Of a DNA stretch of 64,000 nucleotides, positions 1-8,673 are shown one piece after another. How positions within the stretch are numbered: the stretch's first letter is position 1; every line of letters begins with the position of its first letter. The stretch comes from Streptomyces sp. NBS 14/10 (lineage in GTDB: Bacteria > Actinomycetota > Actinomycetes > Streptomycetales > Streptomycetaceae): contig NZ_NCSM01000011.1 of assembly GCF_002224125.1 (NCBI RefSeq), positions 124,001-188,000 of the forward strand. Reading direction: 5' to 3'. The notes beneath the pieces were generated by a model. The model searched no databases. It was not told the DNA's origin and worked only from the letters and a program-made list of their open reading frames with translations. The translations under genes were made by a program, and so were the position numbers.

Positions 1-83
1 GGGTTGCCCTCCACCGCGGCAAGGCCCTGGCCGCCGAGGAAGGCGACCGCCGCGACGGCCACCAGTTGCCAAACCAGCCTCAT
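1..83 (-). CDS. CPBP-type intramembrane protease, N-terminal fragment
   Basis: Partial gene running off the left edge; only about 27 N-terminal residues are visible (MRLVWQLVAVAAVAFLGGQ and on). They form a hydrophobic first membrane segment. The ATG at 83 is preceded by a GGAG-type ribosome site. The opening resembles Streptomyces CPBP-family (Abi/CAAX-like) intramembrane metalloproteases, but no catalytic motif is in the window, so the family call is an inference from the N-terminus. It is divergent from nothing nearby; the next gene lies on the same strand about 180 bases away. Confidence 0.4.
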   Translation of the reverse strand, partial: MRLVWQLVAVAAVAFLGGQGLAAVEGN

Positions 84-259
84 GAAGACTCCTTCGCCAG
101 ATCCGCGGCCGGAGCGCCGCGGCGGCACCGAACGCTACGGATCGGCCGGCCCGGAATCGTCACCACACGGTGGACACTTGCGCGTAGCTCGCACGGGGGA
201 CAGACCGGCGCCCTGCCCGCGTGAGGACGGACGCGGATCCAGTACCCGTCCGCCACCGC

Positions 260-1252
260 TCACCAGGCATACGCCTCGGGCGCGGGCTTCGCCCCGTTCG
301 GTGCGGGCGGCGGGAAGGTCTCGTCCAGCTTGGCGAGGGTGTCGTGGTCGAGGGTGATCTCCAATGCGCGCAGGGTGCCGTCGAGCTGTTCGACGGTCCG
401 CGGTCCGACGATCGGCCCGGTCACCCCTTCCTGGGCGAGCAGCCACGCCAGGCCGACGTGGGCCGGGTCCTCGCCGAGGTCGGCGCACAACTTCTCGTAT
501 GCCTCGACCGCTTCCCGCTGCTCGGCGAACGCGGCGGCCCACAGCCCCGAGCCGCTGCGGCCGGTCAGCCCCTCACGCTGCTTGCGCAGCACACCGCTGA
601 GCACTCCGCCGTGCAGCGGCGACCACGGGATCACGCCCAGCCCGTAGTGGCGCGCGGCGGGCAGCACCTCCAGCTCGGCCCAGCGGCTCATGAGGTTGTA
701 GATGGACTGCTCGCTGACCAGCCCGAGGAAGTGCCGCGACCGGGCGGCCTCCTGCGCCTGCGCGATATGCCAGCCGGCGAAGTTGGATGAGCCGAAGTAG
801 AGCACCTTTCCCTGCTGGCGAAGGACGCTGAACGCCTCCCAGATCTCTTCCCACGGGGTGTCCCGGTCGATGTGGTGCATCTGGTACAGGTCGATGTAGT
901 CGGTCTGCAGCCGCTTCAGTGACGCGTCGACCGCGCGCCGGATGTGCAGCGCGGACAGCCCTCTTTCGTTGGGCCAGTCCCCCGTCGGCAGGTAGACCTT
1001 GGTGGCGAGGACGGTCTTCTCGCGCCGGCCGCCGCCCTGGGCGAACCACCGGCCGAGGATCTGCTCGGTGAGGCCTTCACCTTGCTGCGCGCCGTACGAG
1101 TTGGCCGTGTCGAAGAAATTGATGCCGTGCTCATGCGCATGGTCCATGATCGCGCCGCTGTCCTCTTCGGACGTTCGCGACCCGAAGTTCATGGTGCCGA
1201 GGACGAGCCGGGACACCGAGAGGCCACTGCGGCCCAGGCGGGTGTACTCCAC
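260..1252 (-). CDS. aldo/keto reductase
   Basis: A 330-residue NAD(P)H-dependent aldo/keto reductase of the YhdN/AKR11-like type, cytosolic, reducing an unknown carbonyl. The tetrad is readable: Asp and Tyr in FFDTANSYG, Lys in VLATKVY and His in YQMHHID. The fold starts MEYTRLGRSGLSVSRLVLGT. I chose GTG at 1252 because the family begins there and an AAAGG sequence lies just upstream; the frame stays open to 1366, but that stretch has no family resemblance. It is divergent from the TetR gene at 1384, with an inverted repeat between them, so local TetR control is likely. Confidence 0.88.
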   Translation of the reverse strand: MEYTRLGRSGLSVSRLVLGTMNFGSRTSEEDSGAIMDHAHEHGINFFDTANSYGAQQGEGLTEQILGRWFAQGGGRREKTVLATKVYLPTGDWPNERGLSALHIRRAVDASLKRLQTDYIDLYQMHHIDRDTPWEEIWEAFSVLRQQGKVLYFGSSNFAGWHIAQAQEAARSRHFLGLVSEQSIYNLMSRWAELEVLPAARHYGLGVIPWSPLHGGVLSGVLRKQREGLTGRSGSGLWAAAFAEQREAVEAYEKLCADLGEDPAHVGLAWLLAQEGVTGPIVGPRTVEQLDGTLRALEITLDHDTLAKLDETFPPPAPNGAKPAPEAYAW

Positions 1253-1322
1253 GTGCTCCAACCTTTCAGGAGATGTCACTAGTCGCGTCGCATTCGCGTC
1301 AAGCGGGACGCGATGAAGGTAC

Positions 1323-1348
1323 GACTTGCAACACCAATGACGCAAGTC
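1323..1348. promoter_or_regulatory. inverted repeat, candidate TetR operator
   Basis: Perfect 7-bp arms GACTTGC and GCAAGTC separated by 12 bases lie between the divergent aldo/keto reductase and TetR genes, 36 bases before the TetR start. Position and symmetry fit an autoregulatory TetR site that also controls the reductase; binding is inferred. Confidence 0.45.
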
Positions 1349-1383
1349 TCCAGTGAACCGTGACACTGCCGTATGCTTCCCCC

Positions 1384-1986
1384 ATGAAGACGCAGAGGGA
1401 GTCGCCCCCCGCCCGCAGCCGACCGCTGCGCGCGGACGCCGAGCGGACGATGACGGCGATCCTGGAGGCGGCCGAGCGCACCCTCGGCCGCGACCCCGCG
1501 GCCACGATGGAGCAGATCGCCGAAGCCGCCGGCGTCGCCCGCACCACCGTGCACCGGCGCTTCGCCACCCGGGAGGCCCTGATCGACGCCCTGGCCGGGT
1601 GGGCCACCGAGCGGTTCGCCGCTGCGGTGGACGCCGCCCACCCGGACACGGCTCCGCCGCTGGTCGCCCTCTACCAGACGACCGCGAACGTCCTTGGTGT
1701 CAAGGTCAGTTGGGGATTCGCGATGAGCCAGGCATCCTCGGTCAACCCGGAGGTGGCGCGCGTCCACAGCGATGTACGGGACACCTGCGAGCGGTTGTTC
1801 CGCCGGGCCCAGGAGGCGGGTGTCCTGCGCGCCGACATCGACATCCCGTGGACCCGCCGCGTCTACTACGCCCTCATCCATGAGGCGGCGCAGAACAGGG
1901 CCGAGGAAGACACCGCCGCCCTCGCGACGCTCGTCGTGGACACCCTGCTCCGCGGCGCGGGCACCCCCCACCCCGACCGGCTGTGA
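1384..1986 (+). CDS. TetR/AcrR family regulator
   Basis: A 200-residue one-component repressor. The N-terminal DNA-binding domain covers roughly residues 18-65, with the helix-turn-helix in MEQIAEAAGVARTTVHRRFA; the C-terminal ligand domain is generic. Start ATG 1384 is chosen because MKTQRESPPARS precedes the domain by the usual distance. No clear ribosome site is seen and TATGCT sits about 7 bases upstream, so translation may be leaderless. It is divergent from the aldo/keto reductase and probably controls it through the repeat at 1323-1348. Confidence 0.85.
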   Translation: MKTQRESPPARSRPLRADAERTMTAILEAAERTLGRDPAATMEQIAEAAGVARTTVHRRFATREALIDALAGWATERFAAAVDAAHPDTAPPLVALYQTTANVLGVKVSWGFAMSQASSVNPEVARVHSDVRDTCERLFRRAQEAGVLRADIDIPWTRRVYYALIHEAAQNRAEEDTAALATLVVDTLLRGAGTPHPDRL

Positions 1987-1992
1987 GGACGG

Positions 1993-3468
1993 CTACCCCG
2001 TCACCCTCCTGCCACCGTCCGGCAGGTCATGAGCCTCACCGCTTCGGAACGGCCGTGTCGGACGAGTCGGACGAGTCGGGCGAGTCGAGGCTGGGTCCGC
2101 AGCGTCACCGTCGGCGACACGGGCGGATTCCTCACCCTGCGCGGTCCGTTCGGCGACCTGACGGGCCAGTACGGCGCCCAGAACCGTGACACCGAACGTA
2201 CCGCCCAGGGAGCGGAAGAAGGTGACCGTGGTGCTGGCCGTGCCGATGTCCTTCAGCGGGACGGAGTTCTGCACGGCCAGCACGAAGTTCTGCATGGTCA
2301 TACCGACGCCGAGGCCGATGCACAGCATCGCCGCGCCCATGAACACCAGGGACGTTCTGTGGTCGATGGTGCCAAGACCGGCGAACCCGGCCGTGAGCAG
2401 GACGGAGCCCACGATGACGAAGGGCTTGAGGTTCCCGGTCCTGCTGAGCAGCCGCCCCGCGAGGATGGAGGAGACCAGGATGCCGCCCATCATCGGAATG
2501 GTCAGCAGCCCCGCCCGGGTGGCCGGGTAACCGCGGCTGACCTGGAAGTACTGGCTGAGATAGACCGAGGCCGCGAACATGGCCGTACCCGCGGCGAGAC
2601 TTCCCAGGATCGCGAGCACGGTGGTGCGCTGCCTGATGATCCGCAGCGGCACGATGGGCTCGGCGGCCCGTCCCTCCACCCACAGGGCGACGGACAGCAG
2701 CACCAGTGCCGCACCGACCATGGTGGCGGTCTGCCAGGATGCCCAGGCGAACGAGCTGTCGACGAACGAGATCCAGATGAGCAGCACGCTGACACCCGAA
2801 GCGATGAGGGCAGCGCCCAGGTAGTCGACCTTCACATCGTCGCGCCGGATGACCGGAAGGCGCAGGGTCCGCTGGAGCAGGACCAGTGCCGCGACGGCCA
2901 CCGGGAGGCTGATGAAGAAACACCACCGCCAGCCCAGCCACGAGGTGTCGACGATGAGACCGCCGAGCAGCGGACCGCCGATGGTGGAGAGGGCCGTGAC
3001 ACTGCTGAGGTAGCCGCTGTACCGGCCGCGTTCGCGCGGCGGGATCATCGCGGCGATGGCGATCTGGACCAGCGACTGCACACCGCCGACCCCCACGCCC
3101 TGTAACGTACGCGCGGCGATGAGCTGCCCCGGTGACTGGCTCACCCCCGCCGCCACCGACCCCAGGGCGAAGACGGCGACGGCGATCTGGACCAGGTTCT
3201 TCTTGCTGAAGAGGTCTGCCAGCTTGCCCCAGATCGGGGTCGTGGCGGTGGTGCTGAGCAGCGTCGCGGTGACGACCCAGGTGTACTGCGTCTGTGTGCC
3301 GTGCAACGCGCCGATCATCCTCGGCAGCGCGGTGGAGACGACCGTGCTGCTGAGTGTCGCGACGAACAGCGCGCCGAGCAGGCCGCTGAGGGCCACCAGG
3401 ACCTGCCGTTGGACCTTCGGTGGCCGTGTGTCCGCGGTGGCGGACTCGTTCACTGCGGCGGTGCTCAT
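1993..3468 (-). CDS. DHA2-type MFS drug transporter, altered C-terminus
   Basis: A 491-residue drug:H+ antiporter-like protein of the 14-helix DHA2 group. Visible landmarks are the first helix (LSGLLGALFVATLSSTVVST), a GKLADLFSKKN loop after helix 2 and the helix-5 region TALSTIGGPLLGG. Homology ends at GGTFGVTVLGAVLARQVAERTA; the final helix expected after the last loop is replaced by a polar tail containing TRPTRPTRPTRP, coded by 9-bp repeats. The protein therefore looks C-terminally truncated. Start ATG 3468 (MSTAAVNES) is chosen over the longer frame. It lies 43 bases behind the reductase gene and is probably in the P450 operon, perhaps exporting its product or a toxic substrate. Confidence 0.85.
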   Translation of the reverse strand: MSTAAVNESATADTRPPKVQRQVLVALSGLLGALFVATLSSTVVSTALPRMIGALHGTQTQYTWVVTATLLSTTATTPIWGKLADLFSKKNLVQIAVAVFALGSVAAGVSQSPGQLIAARTLQGVGVGGVQSLVQIAIAAMIPPRERGRYSGYLSSVTALSTIGGPLLGGLIVDTSWLGWRWCFFISLPVAVAALVLLQRTLRLPVIRRDDVKVDYLGAALIASGVSVLLIWISFVDSSFAWASWQTATMVGAALVLLSVALWVEGRAAEPIVPLRIIRQRTTVLAILGSLAAGTAMFAASVYLSQYFQVSRGYPATRAGLLTIPMMGGILVSSILAGRLLSRTGNLKPFVIVGSVLLTAGFAGLGTIDHRTSLVFMGAAMLCIGLGVGMTMQNFVLAVQNSVPLKDIGTASTTVTFFRSLGGTFGVTVLGAVLARQVAERTAQGEESARVADGDAADPASTRPTRPTRPTRPFRSGEAHDLPDGGRRVTG

Positions 3469-3511
3469 CGGGCGGGCTCCAGGTCCTCGGCGAGGGGGCC
3501 TTACGCAGCTG

Positions 3512-4753
3512 CTACTGCTCTCCTTCCGGTGTGCGCGTGGCGGGGTGGGGAGCGTGGTCGACGACGAGTTGCCGGTGTTTGCGCAGTTCACGGTGGCTGT
3601 TCCAGCCGAGCACTCCGACGACCTTGCCCTCATGGCCGTACGCGGCGACGAAGCTGCGGTCGTCCGGGCTGCCGTGCACGATCGTCACGTCCGCGCCGTT
3701 GGGGAAGAGGCCGTAGGCCTGGATACGGGCGTCGTACTGGTCGCTCCAGAAGTAGGGCACGGGGGCGAAGGGGCGTTGTTCGCCGAAGAGGTCCGCGGCC
3801 ACGGCCATGCCCTGCTCGGTGGCGTTGAGGCGGTGTTCAATCCGCATCCGCACACCGAAGTGCGGGTTGTGCCAGGACGCGACGTCCCCGGCGGCGTAGA
3901 TACCGGGGGCGGCCTGGCAGCGGGCGCCGCACTCCACTCCGTTGCCCAGGGGCAGTCCGGAGTCGGCCAGCCAGCCGGTCGCGGGTGTGGAGCCCACGGC
4001 GACCACGACCAGGTCCGCGTCGAGTTTCGTACCGTCGGCGAGTTCGACGGCGACCACGCGGCCGGCGGAGTCCAGGAACCGGGCCACGCCGACACCCAGG
4101 CGCAGTGCGACCGAGTGATCGCTGTGCAGCTGTCCGACGAGTGCCCCGATCCGGTCGCCGAACTGCCGGCGCATGGGCACCGGCAGCGGGTCGACCAGTG
4201 TGACGTCCAGCCCCATGGTGCGCGCCACCGCCGCCACTTCGGCCCCCAGGAACCCGGCGCCGACCACCACGACCTTCGGCCGGGCCAGCAGGTGGGTGCG
4301 GAGCGTGAGGGCGTCGTCGAGCGTACGCAGGACGTGTACGCCTGCCAGATCGTCGCCGGGCAGTCGGCGCGGGGTGACGCCGGTGGCGATGACCAGGGCG
4401 TCGTACGCGAGGCGGCCGCCGCCGTCCAGCAGGACCTTCCGCCCGACGATGTCCAGCCCGGTCGCGCGGCGGCCGAGTTGGAAGTCCGCGTCCAGCCTGC
4501 CGATGGCCTGATCGTCACGCAGCCGCACCCGCTCCGGCTGCCAGGCGCCGGACAGGACCTGTTTGGACAGCGGCGGCCGGTCGTACGGCAGATGCGGCTC
4601 GTCGCCGACGAGGGTGAGGCTCCCGTCGTATCCCTTGTTACGCAGGGCCTCGGCCGTGGCCAGTCCGGCGGCCGAGGCTCCTACGATCACCACATTCCTG
4701 AACATCGACTGCGTCGGCGGCATCGACTGCATCGACTGCATCGACCGCGTCAC
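3512..4753 (-). CDS. FAD-dependent ferredoxin/NAD(P)H reductase of the P450 system
   Basis: A 413-residue pyridine-nucleotide-disulfide-type reductase (rubredoxin/ferredoxin reductase group). The first FAD-binding GxGxxG-like motif is VVIVGASAAGLATAEAL, the NAD-binding motif is VVVVGAGFLGAEVA, and the second FAD motif is GIYAAGDVASW. The GTG start at 4753 overlaps the P450 stop (GTGA), indicating translational coupling. The first residues MTRSMQSMQSM come from a 9-bp tandem repeat. It would pass electrons from NAD(P)H to the ferredoxin encoded at 8394, for one or both P450s. Confidence 0.88.
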   Translation of the reverse strand: MTRSMQSMQSMPPTQSMFRNVVIVGASAAGLATAEALRNKGYDGSLTLVGDEPHLPYDRPPLSKQVLSGAWQPERVRLRDDQAIGRLDADFQLGRRATGLDIVGRKVLLDGGGRLAYDALVIATGVTPRRLPGDDLAGVHVLRTLDDALTLRTHLLARPKVVVVGAGFLGAEVAAVARTMGLDVTLVDPLPVPMRRQFGDRIGALVGQLHSDHSVALRLGVGVARFLDSAGRVVAVELADGTKLDADLVVVAVGSTPATGWLADSGLPLGNGVECGARCQAAPGIYAAGDVASWHNPHFGVRMRIEHRLNATEQGMAVAADLFGEQRPFAPVPYFWSDQYDARIQAYGLFPNGADVTIVHGSPDDRSFVAAYGHEGKVVGVLGWNSHRELRKHRQLVVDHAPHPATRTPEGEQ

Positions 4754-6015
4754 CAGGTCACCGGGAGCCGGTAGGCCCCGTAGACGAAACCGTCGTGTTT
4801 GAAGGGGATCTCCGCCAGGTCGGCGGCCAGGGCCAGGGTCGGGATCCGCCGCAGGAGGGTGGGGTAGACGACCTGGAGTTCCATCCGGGCCAGCGGCTGC
4901 CCCAGACACTGGTGGACCCCGAATCCGAAGGCCACATGGCGGCGGGCGTCGCGCCGGATGTCCAGCCGGTCGGGGTCGGGGAAGACGGACGGGTCCCGGT
5001 TGGCGATCTCGTTGACCGGGATGATGCCCTCGCCTGCCCGGATGACCTGACCGGCGATCTCGATGTCCGCCAGCGCCGCCCGGCGCTGCCCGCCGTGTGT
5101 GATGGTGAGGTAGCGCAGCAGTTCGTCGACCGCCGAGGCGATCAGCTTCGGGTCCTCGGTGTCCCGGAGGAGGGCCAGCTGGTCGGGGTGTTGGAGCAGG
5201 GCCAGCGTGCCGAGCGTGATCATGTTCGCGGTGGTCTCGTGCCCCGCGAACAGCATCAGCACCCCCATCTCGGTCGCGTCCTCCCGGGCCAGCTCACCGG
5301 CCTTGATCCGCTCGGCGAGCCCGGAGAGCAGGTCCTCACGAGGGTGGGCCAGCTTCTCCCCCAGCAGTCCGTCCAGGTACTCGGACAACCGCCCGCGGGC
5401 CGCCGCGCGCTCCTCAGCGGTCGTCTCCCGGTTGATGATGGTCCGGCTGTTGGCCTGGAAGAACTCATGGTCGTCGTAGGGCACGCCGAGCAGATTGGAG
5501 ATCACCAGCGACGGCACCGGCAACGCCAGCGCCTCGACCAGATCGACCGGCTTGGGACCGGCGAGCATCGTGTCGATCAGATCGTCCGTGATCTTCTGGG
5601 TGGGTGGCCGCAGCGCCTCCACCCGCTTGATGGTGAACGCGGACGTCACCATCCGCCGCAGCCGGGCGTGTTCGGGATCGTCCATCAAGATGAAGCTGGT
5701 GCCGGTCGACCGCTTGCCCTCCTTCTTCAGGGCATCGATCACTTTCACCTCCCCGGGGGAGAGCTTCGGCGCACCGGGCCGGAAAGGGTCCACGCTGACC
5801 CTCGGGTCGGACATCAGCGCCCGGTGTTCCTCCCAACCGGTGACCAGCCAGGCGAGGGTCCCGTCCCACAGCCGGATCCGCACCAGCGGGCCCTCCGCCT
5901 GCCGCGCCCGCATCGCGGGGGCCGGATCGAGCGGACACCGCGCGGACCTGACGATGTCGTACTCCGGGGTGTCCAGCGGGGTTCCACTCGTCGTGTTGCC
6001 TGCCGCACTGGTCAC
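4750..6015 (-). CDS. cytochrome P450 (first of two)
   Basis: A 421-residue soluble class I P450. The I-helix oxygen-activation motif is LMLFAGHETTANM, the K-helix ExxR is in VDELLRYLT, and the heme loop is FGFGVHQCLG with the ligand Cys at about residue 370. It resembles CYP105/107-like bacterial enzymes; the substrate is unknown. GTG 6015 is chosen because GAGGAG lies five bases upstream. The stop overlaps the reductase start. The palindrome at 6082-6107 sits just upstream, so expression is probably repressed by the adjacent TetR protein. Confidence 0.93.
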   Translation of the reverse strand: MTSAAGNTTSGTPLDTPEYDIVRSARCPLDPAPAMRARQAEGPLVRIRLWDGTLAWLVTGWEEHRALMSDPRVSVDPFRPGAPKLSPGEVKVIDALKKEGKRSTGTSFILMDDPEHARLRRMVTSAFTIKRVEALRPPTQKITDDLIDTMLAGPKPVDLVEALALPVPSLVISNLLGVPYDDHEFFQANSRTIINRETTAEERAAARGRLSEYLDGLLGEKLAHPREDLLSGLAERIKAGELAREDATEMGVLMLFAGHETTANMITLGTLALLQHPDQLALLRDTEDPKLIASAVDELLRYLTITHGGQRRAALADIEIAGQVIRAGEGIIPVNEIANRDPSVFPDPDRLDIRRDARRHVAFGFGVHQCLGQPLARMELQVVYPTLLRRIPTLALAADLAEIPFKHDGFVYGAYRLPVTW

Positions 6016-6081
6016 TGCTTCTCCTCGATCGTGGGGGGTCGAGCTCGACATCGCCGAACACCAGGCAACACCTGTGGAGGC

Positions 6082-6107
6082 AATTAAGTCAACCCATTGA
6101 TTTAATT
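6082..6107. promoter_or_regulatory. TetR operator copy 1 (P450-1 promoter)
   Basis: AT-rich inverted repeat with core halves TTAAGTCAAC and ATTGATTTAA around CC, extended outward by AATTAA/TTAATT. It lies 67 bases before the P450-1 start and nearly matches the perfect palindrome at 7023-7044 in front of P450-2. In DNA this GC-rich the match is very unlikely to be chance. Confidence 0.75.
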
Positions 6108-6163
6108 CATGGCCGGATCCGGCCCGCCCCACGATCAGGAAGCGCGCCGAACAGTGCGGCCGG

Positions 6164-6817
6164 TCAGCCCTCGCGCGTGAACGGCGCCCGCCACAGGGCG
6201 ACGATGGCATCGATCAGACCATTCGCCGCCCCCTGCCAACTCGCCCGGGCAGTCGGCGCGTTGTCCGCAAGAGCACGCTCCCGTTCCGCGGACATCTGCG
6301 CGATCAAGTGGCGCGTCATGGCCGCACGCTCGGCGTGCACCTCGGCCGGCAGATCGGGCAGACAGCCCTCCAACCCCTCCTGCAACCGCCGCATCGACGG
6401 CGACCCGGCCGCGAACTCCTCCACCGTGACGGCACGCAGCGCCGGATCCGCCGACACCTGGGCGATGAACCGCGCATACCAGCTGGGCGCGCCCAGAGCC
6501 TCCAAGTGCTCGGTCACCGGACGGACCGCGCAGGCCACCCAGTCCCGCAGATCAGCGGACTCCCCCATCGCGTCCAGCATGCGCACACGGCCGACCTCCA
6601 CCCGCTCCGCATGCCGACGGGCGATGGCGCGCACCAGATCGACCTTCGTGCCGAAGTGATAGCTGACCGCGGCGTTGTTGCCCTGCCCGGCGGCCTCGCT
6701 GATCTGACGGTTGGCGACCGCATGCACCCCGCGCTCGGCGAACAGCCGCTCCGCCGCGTCCAGGAGTGCCACCCGCGTCGCGGTGACCTGCTCGTCCCGT
6801 CTCGTCCTGTCGGCCAT
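6164..6817 (-). CDS. TetR family repressor of the P450 genes
   Basis: A 217-residue TetR-type regulator. The DNA-binding domain spans about residues 8-60 (RVALLDAAERLFAERGVHAVANRQISEAAGQGNNAAVSYHF, in parts). The start at MADRTRRDEQ (6817) follows GAGGTGG. It lies between the two P450 arms, reading toward P450-1, with a matching operator copy on each side (6082-6107 beyond its stop, 7023-7044 beyond its start). The likely role is to repress both arms until a P450 substrate or related molecule binds. The ligand cannot be told from sequence. Confidence 0.87.
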   Translation of the reverse strand: MADRTRRDEQVTATRVALLDAAERLFAERGVHAVANRQISEAAGQGNNAAVSYHFGTKVDLVRAIARRHAERVEVGRVRMLDAMGESADLRDWVACAVRPVTEHLEALGAPSWYARFIAQVSADPALRAVTVEEFAAGSPSMRRLQEGLEGCLPDLPAEVHAERAAMTRHLIAQMSAERERALADNAPTARASWQGAANGLIDAIVALWRAPFTREG

Positions 6818-7022
6818 CGCCACCACCACCTCGGGACATCGCGCCAGTCCGCGACGGCCCGTCCCCCAAGCCACCGCGGATCCTCGACCAGGCCGGCGAG
6901 GTCAAACGACGAAAGCGTACGCAATGACCCGACCGATTCAGGCCACCCTCCCGTCCAGCCTCTCCCACGGGCGCGACCGTGGCGCGATCTCTATCCGCTT
7001 CCGCCGCACGCATGCGATACCG

Positions 7023-7044
7023 TTAAATCAACCCGTTGATTTAA
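7023..7044. promoter_or_regulatory. TetR operator copy 2 (P450-2 promoter)
   Basis: Perfect inverted repeat: 10-bp arms TTAAATCAAC and GTTGATTTAA around CC, ending 36 bases before the P450-2 start. It shares its core with the copy at 6082-6107. It probably covers the P450-2 promoter and may also affect the tetR gene, whose start is about 205 bases away. Confidence 0.8.
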
Positions 7045-7080
7045 AGCGCATGCCTCCCTTCCCCCACCGCGAGGAGTGAC

Positions 7081-8322
7081 ATGACGAACGCCGTTGAACA
7101 CCCCGACCAGAACGACCCCATCGTCCGCCTGCCACTGCCCACCGACGGACCGCTGGACCCGCCGCCCGAATGGGAACTGCTGCGCGCGCGGTGCCCGGTG
7201 GCCACCGTCGAACTCCCCAGCGGAGACACCGGCACCCTGCTGACCCGCTACGACCACGTCAAGGCCCTCCTGTCGGACCCCCGCTTCTCGCGCCCGGCCC
7301 CCGAGGACGACAGCGCGCGGATCGCCCCGGAAGGAGCCGGCGGCGTGTCCACCAACAGCGGTATGTCGCTCTCGCTCCAGTCCAGGGGCGAAGGCCACCA
7401 GAGGTGGCGGCGGCACATGGGCAAGTACTTCACCGCCAAGCGCGTCACCGCGCTGCGCCCCGGCATGGAGGCGATGGCCGAGGCCCTGATCGACGCCATG
7501 GTCGAAAGCGGTTCGCCCGCCGACCTCAAGGCGGCGCTCGGCTTTCCGCTGCCGGTCTATGTGATCTGCGACCTGCTCGGCGCGCCCGCCGAGGACCGGG
7601 ACCGCTTCTCCTACTGGTCCGACGCGTTTCTGAACGTCAGCCGCTACACGGGGGCGGAGACCAGGACGGCCCACGAGGACTTCGTGACGTATATGTCCGA
7701 GCTGATCGCGGCCAAGCGCGCCGAACCCGGCGAAGACCTGATCAGCACGCTGATCGAGGAGAGCCGGGCGGAGGGCGAGGGGCTGACCGACCCCGAGCTC
7801 CGCGACACCGGTATGGCTCTGCTGGTCGCCGGGCACGAGACCACCGCGAACATGATCGGCAAGATGGTCGCCATGCTGCTGGCCGACCGCACTCGGTGGG
7901 ACCGCCTGCTCGCCGACCCCTCCCTGATACGCACCGCGGTCGACGAGGTGCTGCGCGCGGACGCCAACCTGGGCGGCTACGGCGTCCGGCGCTATCTGAC
8001 CGAGGACTACGAGGTGGACGGGGCGGTGCTGCCGGGAGGCACCACCGTCTTCTGCGGTCTGTCCGCCGCCAACCGCGACGAGCGGGCCTTCGCCGACCCG
8101 GACGGGATGGACCTCACCCGCAGCCCCAACCCCCATCTCACCTTCGGCGCCGGAGCCCACTCCTGCCTGGGCCAGTCCCTGGCCCGCACCGAACTCCAGG
8201 TCGTCCTGAAGGCCCTGCTGCACAAGCTGCCGAGCCTCGACCTGGCCGTACCGGTCGCGCGGCTGCGGCAGATCGAAGGACTCACCGTCGGTGGCCTGCG
8301 CGAGGTGCCGGTGCGATGGTGA
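7081..8322 (+). CDS. cytochrome P450 (second of two)
   Basis: A 413-residue class I P450. Oxygen-binding motif: LLVAGHETTANM. ExxR: VDEVLRADA. Heme loop: FGAGAHSCLG with Cys 362. The region after ExxR (LGGYGVRRYL) lacks the usual Pro but keeps the Arg pair. ATG 7081 has GAGGAG upstream. It is followed by the ferredoxin at 8394 and controlled by the palindrome at 7023-7044. It is not a recent duplicate of P450-1, as the sequences differ widely outside the motifs, so the two enzymes probably catalyse different steps on the same pathway or substrate. Confidence 0.93.
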   Translation: MTNAVEHPDQNDPIVRLPLPTDGPLDPPPEWELLRARCPVATVELPSGDTGTLLTRYDHVKALLSDPRFSRPAPEDDSARIAPEGAGGVSTNSGMSLSLQSRGEGHQRWRRHMGKYFTAKRVTALRPGMEAMAEALIDAMVESGSPADLKAALGFPLPVYVICDLLGAPAEDRDRFSYWSDAFLNVSRYTGAETRTAHEDFVTYMSELIAAKRAEPGEDLISTLIEESRAEGEGLTDPELRDTGMALLVAGHETTANMIGKMVAMLLADRTRWDRLLADPSLIRTAVDEVLRADANLGGYGVRRYLTEDYEVDGAVLPGGTTVFCGLSAANRDERAFADPDGMDLTRSPNPHLTFGAGAHSCLGQSLARTELQVVLKALLHKLPSLDLAVPVARLRQIEGLTVGGLREVPVRW

Positions 8323-8393
8323 CCCGCCCCGCCGAAGCCTCCGTACCGACCGAGGACACGGCCGAAAGGCCGACCCAGAAGAAGGGAGCGACC

Positions 8394-8591
8394 ATGAAGA
8401 TCACCGTGGACGAGGACAAGTGCTGCGCCGCCGGGAGTTGCGTACTCGCCGCACCGGACGTCTTCGACCAGCGCGAGGAGGACGGCATCGTCGTCCTCCT
8501 CGACGCCGAACCCGCCGAGGACCAGCATGCGGCCGTACGGGACGCGGCCGCCGTGTGTCCCGCCGCCGCCATCGCTCTGAGCGACGTATGA
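8394..8591 (+). CDS. 3Fe-4S-type ferredoxin
   Basis: A 65-residue small ferredoxin of the kind paired with Streptomyces P450s. Cluster ligands are visible as Cys10 and Cys16 (KCCAAGSC, C-x5-C) and a C-terminal VCP. The missing fourth Cys position suggests a 3Fe-4S cluster. ATG 8394 follows GAAGGGAGCG. An in-frame ATG at 8316 overlaps the P450 stop but adds 26 unrelated residues and has a poorer ribosome site. It carries electrons from the reductase at 3512 to P450-2 and probably P450-1. Confidence 0.93.
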   Translation: MKITVDEDKCCAAGSCVLAAPDVFDQREEDGIVVLLDAEPAEDQHAAVRDAAAVCPAAAIALSDV

Positions 8592-8673
8592 CGCGCTGAA
8601 CGCCTCCGGGGCAGGGCATCTTCGGATGACTTCCGCGGGTGCCTTGCCCCCTCTTGTTTCAGGCCGCCTTGTT

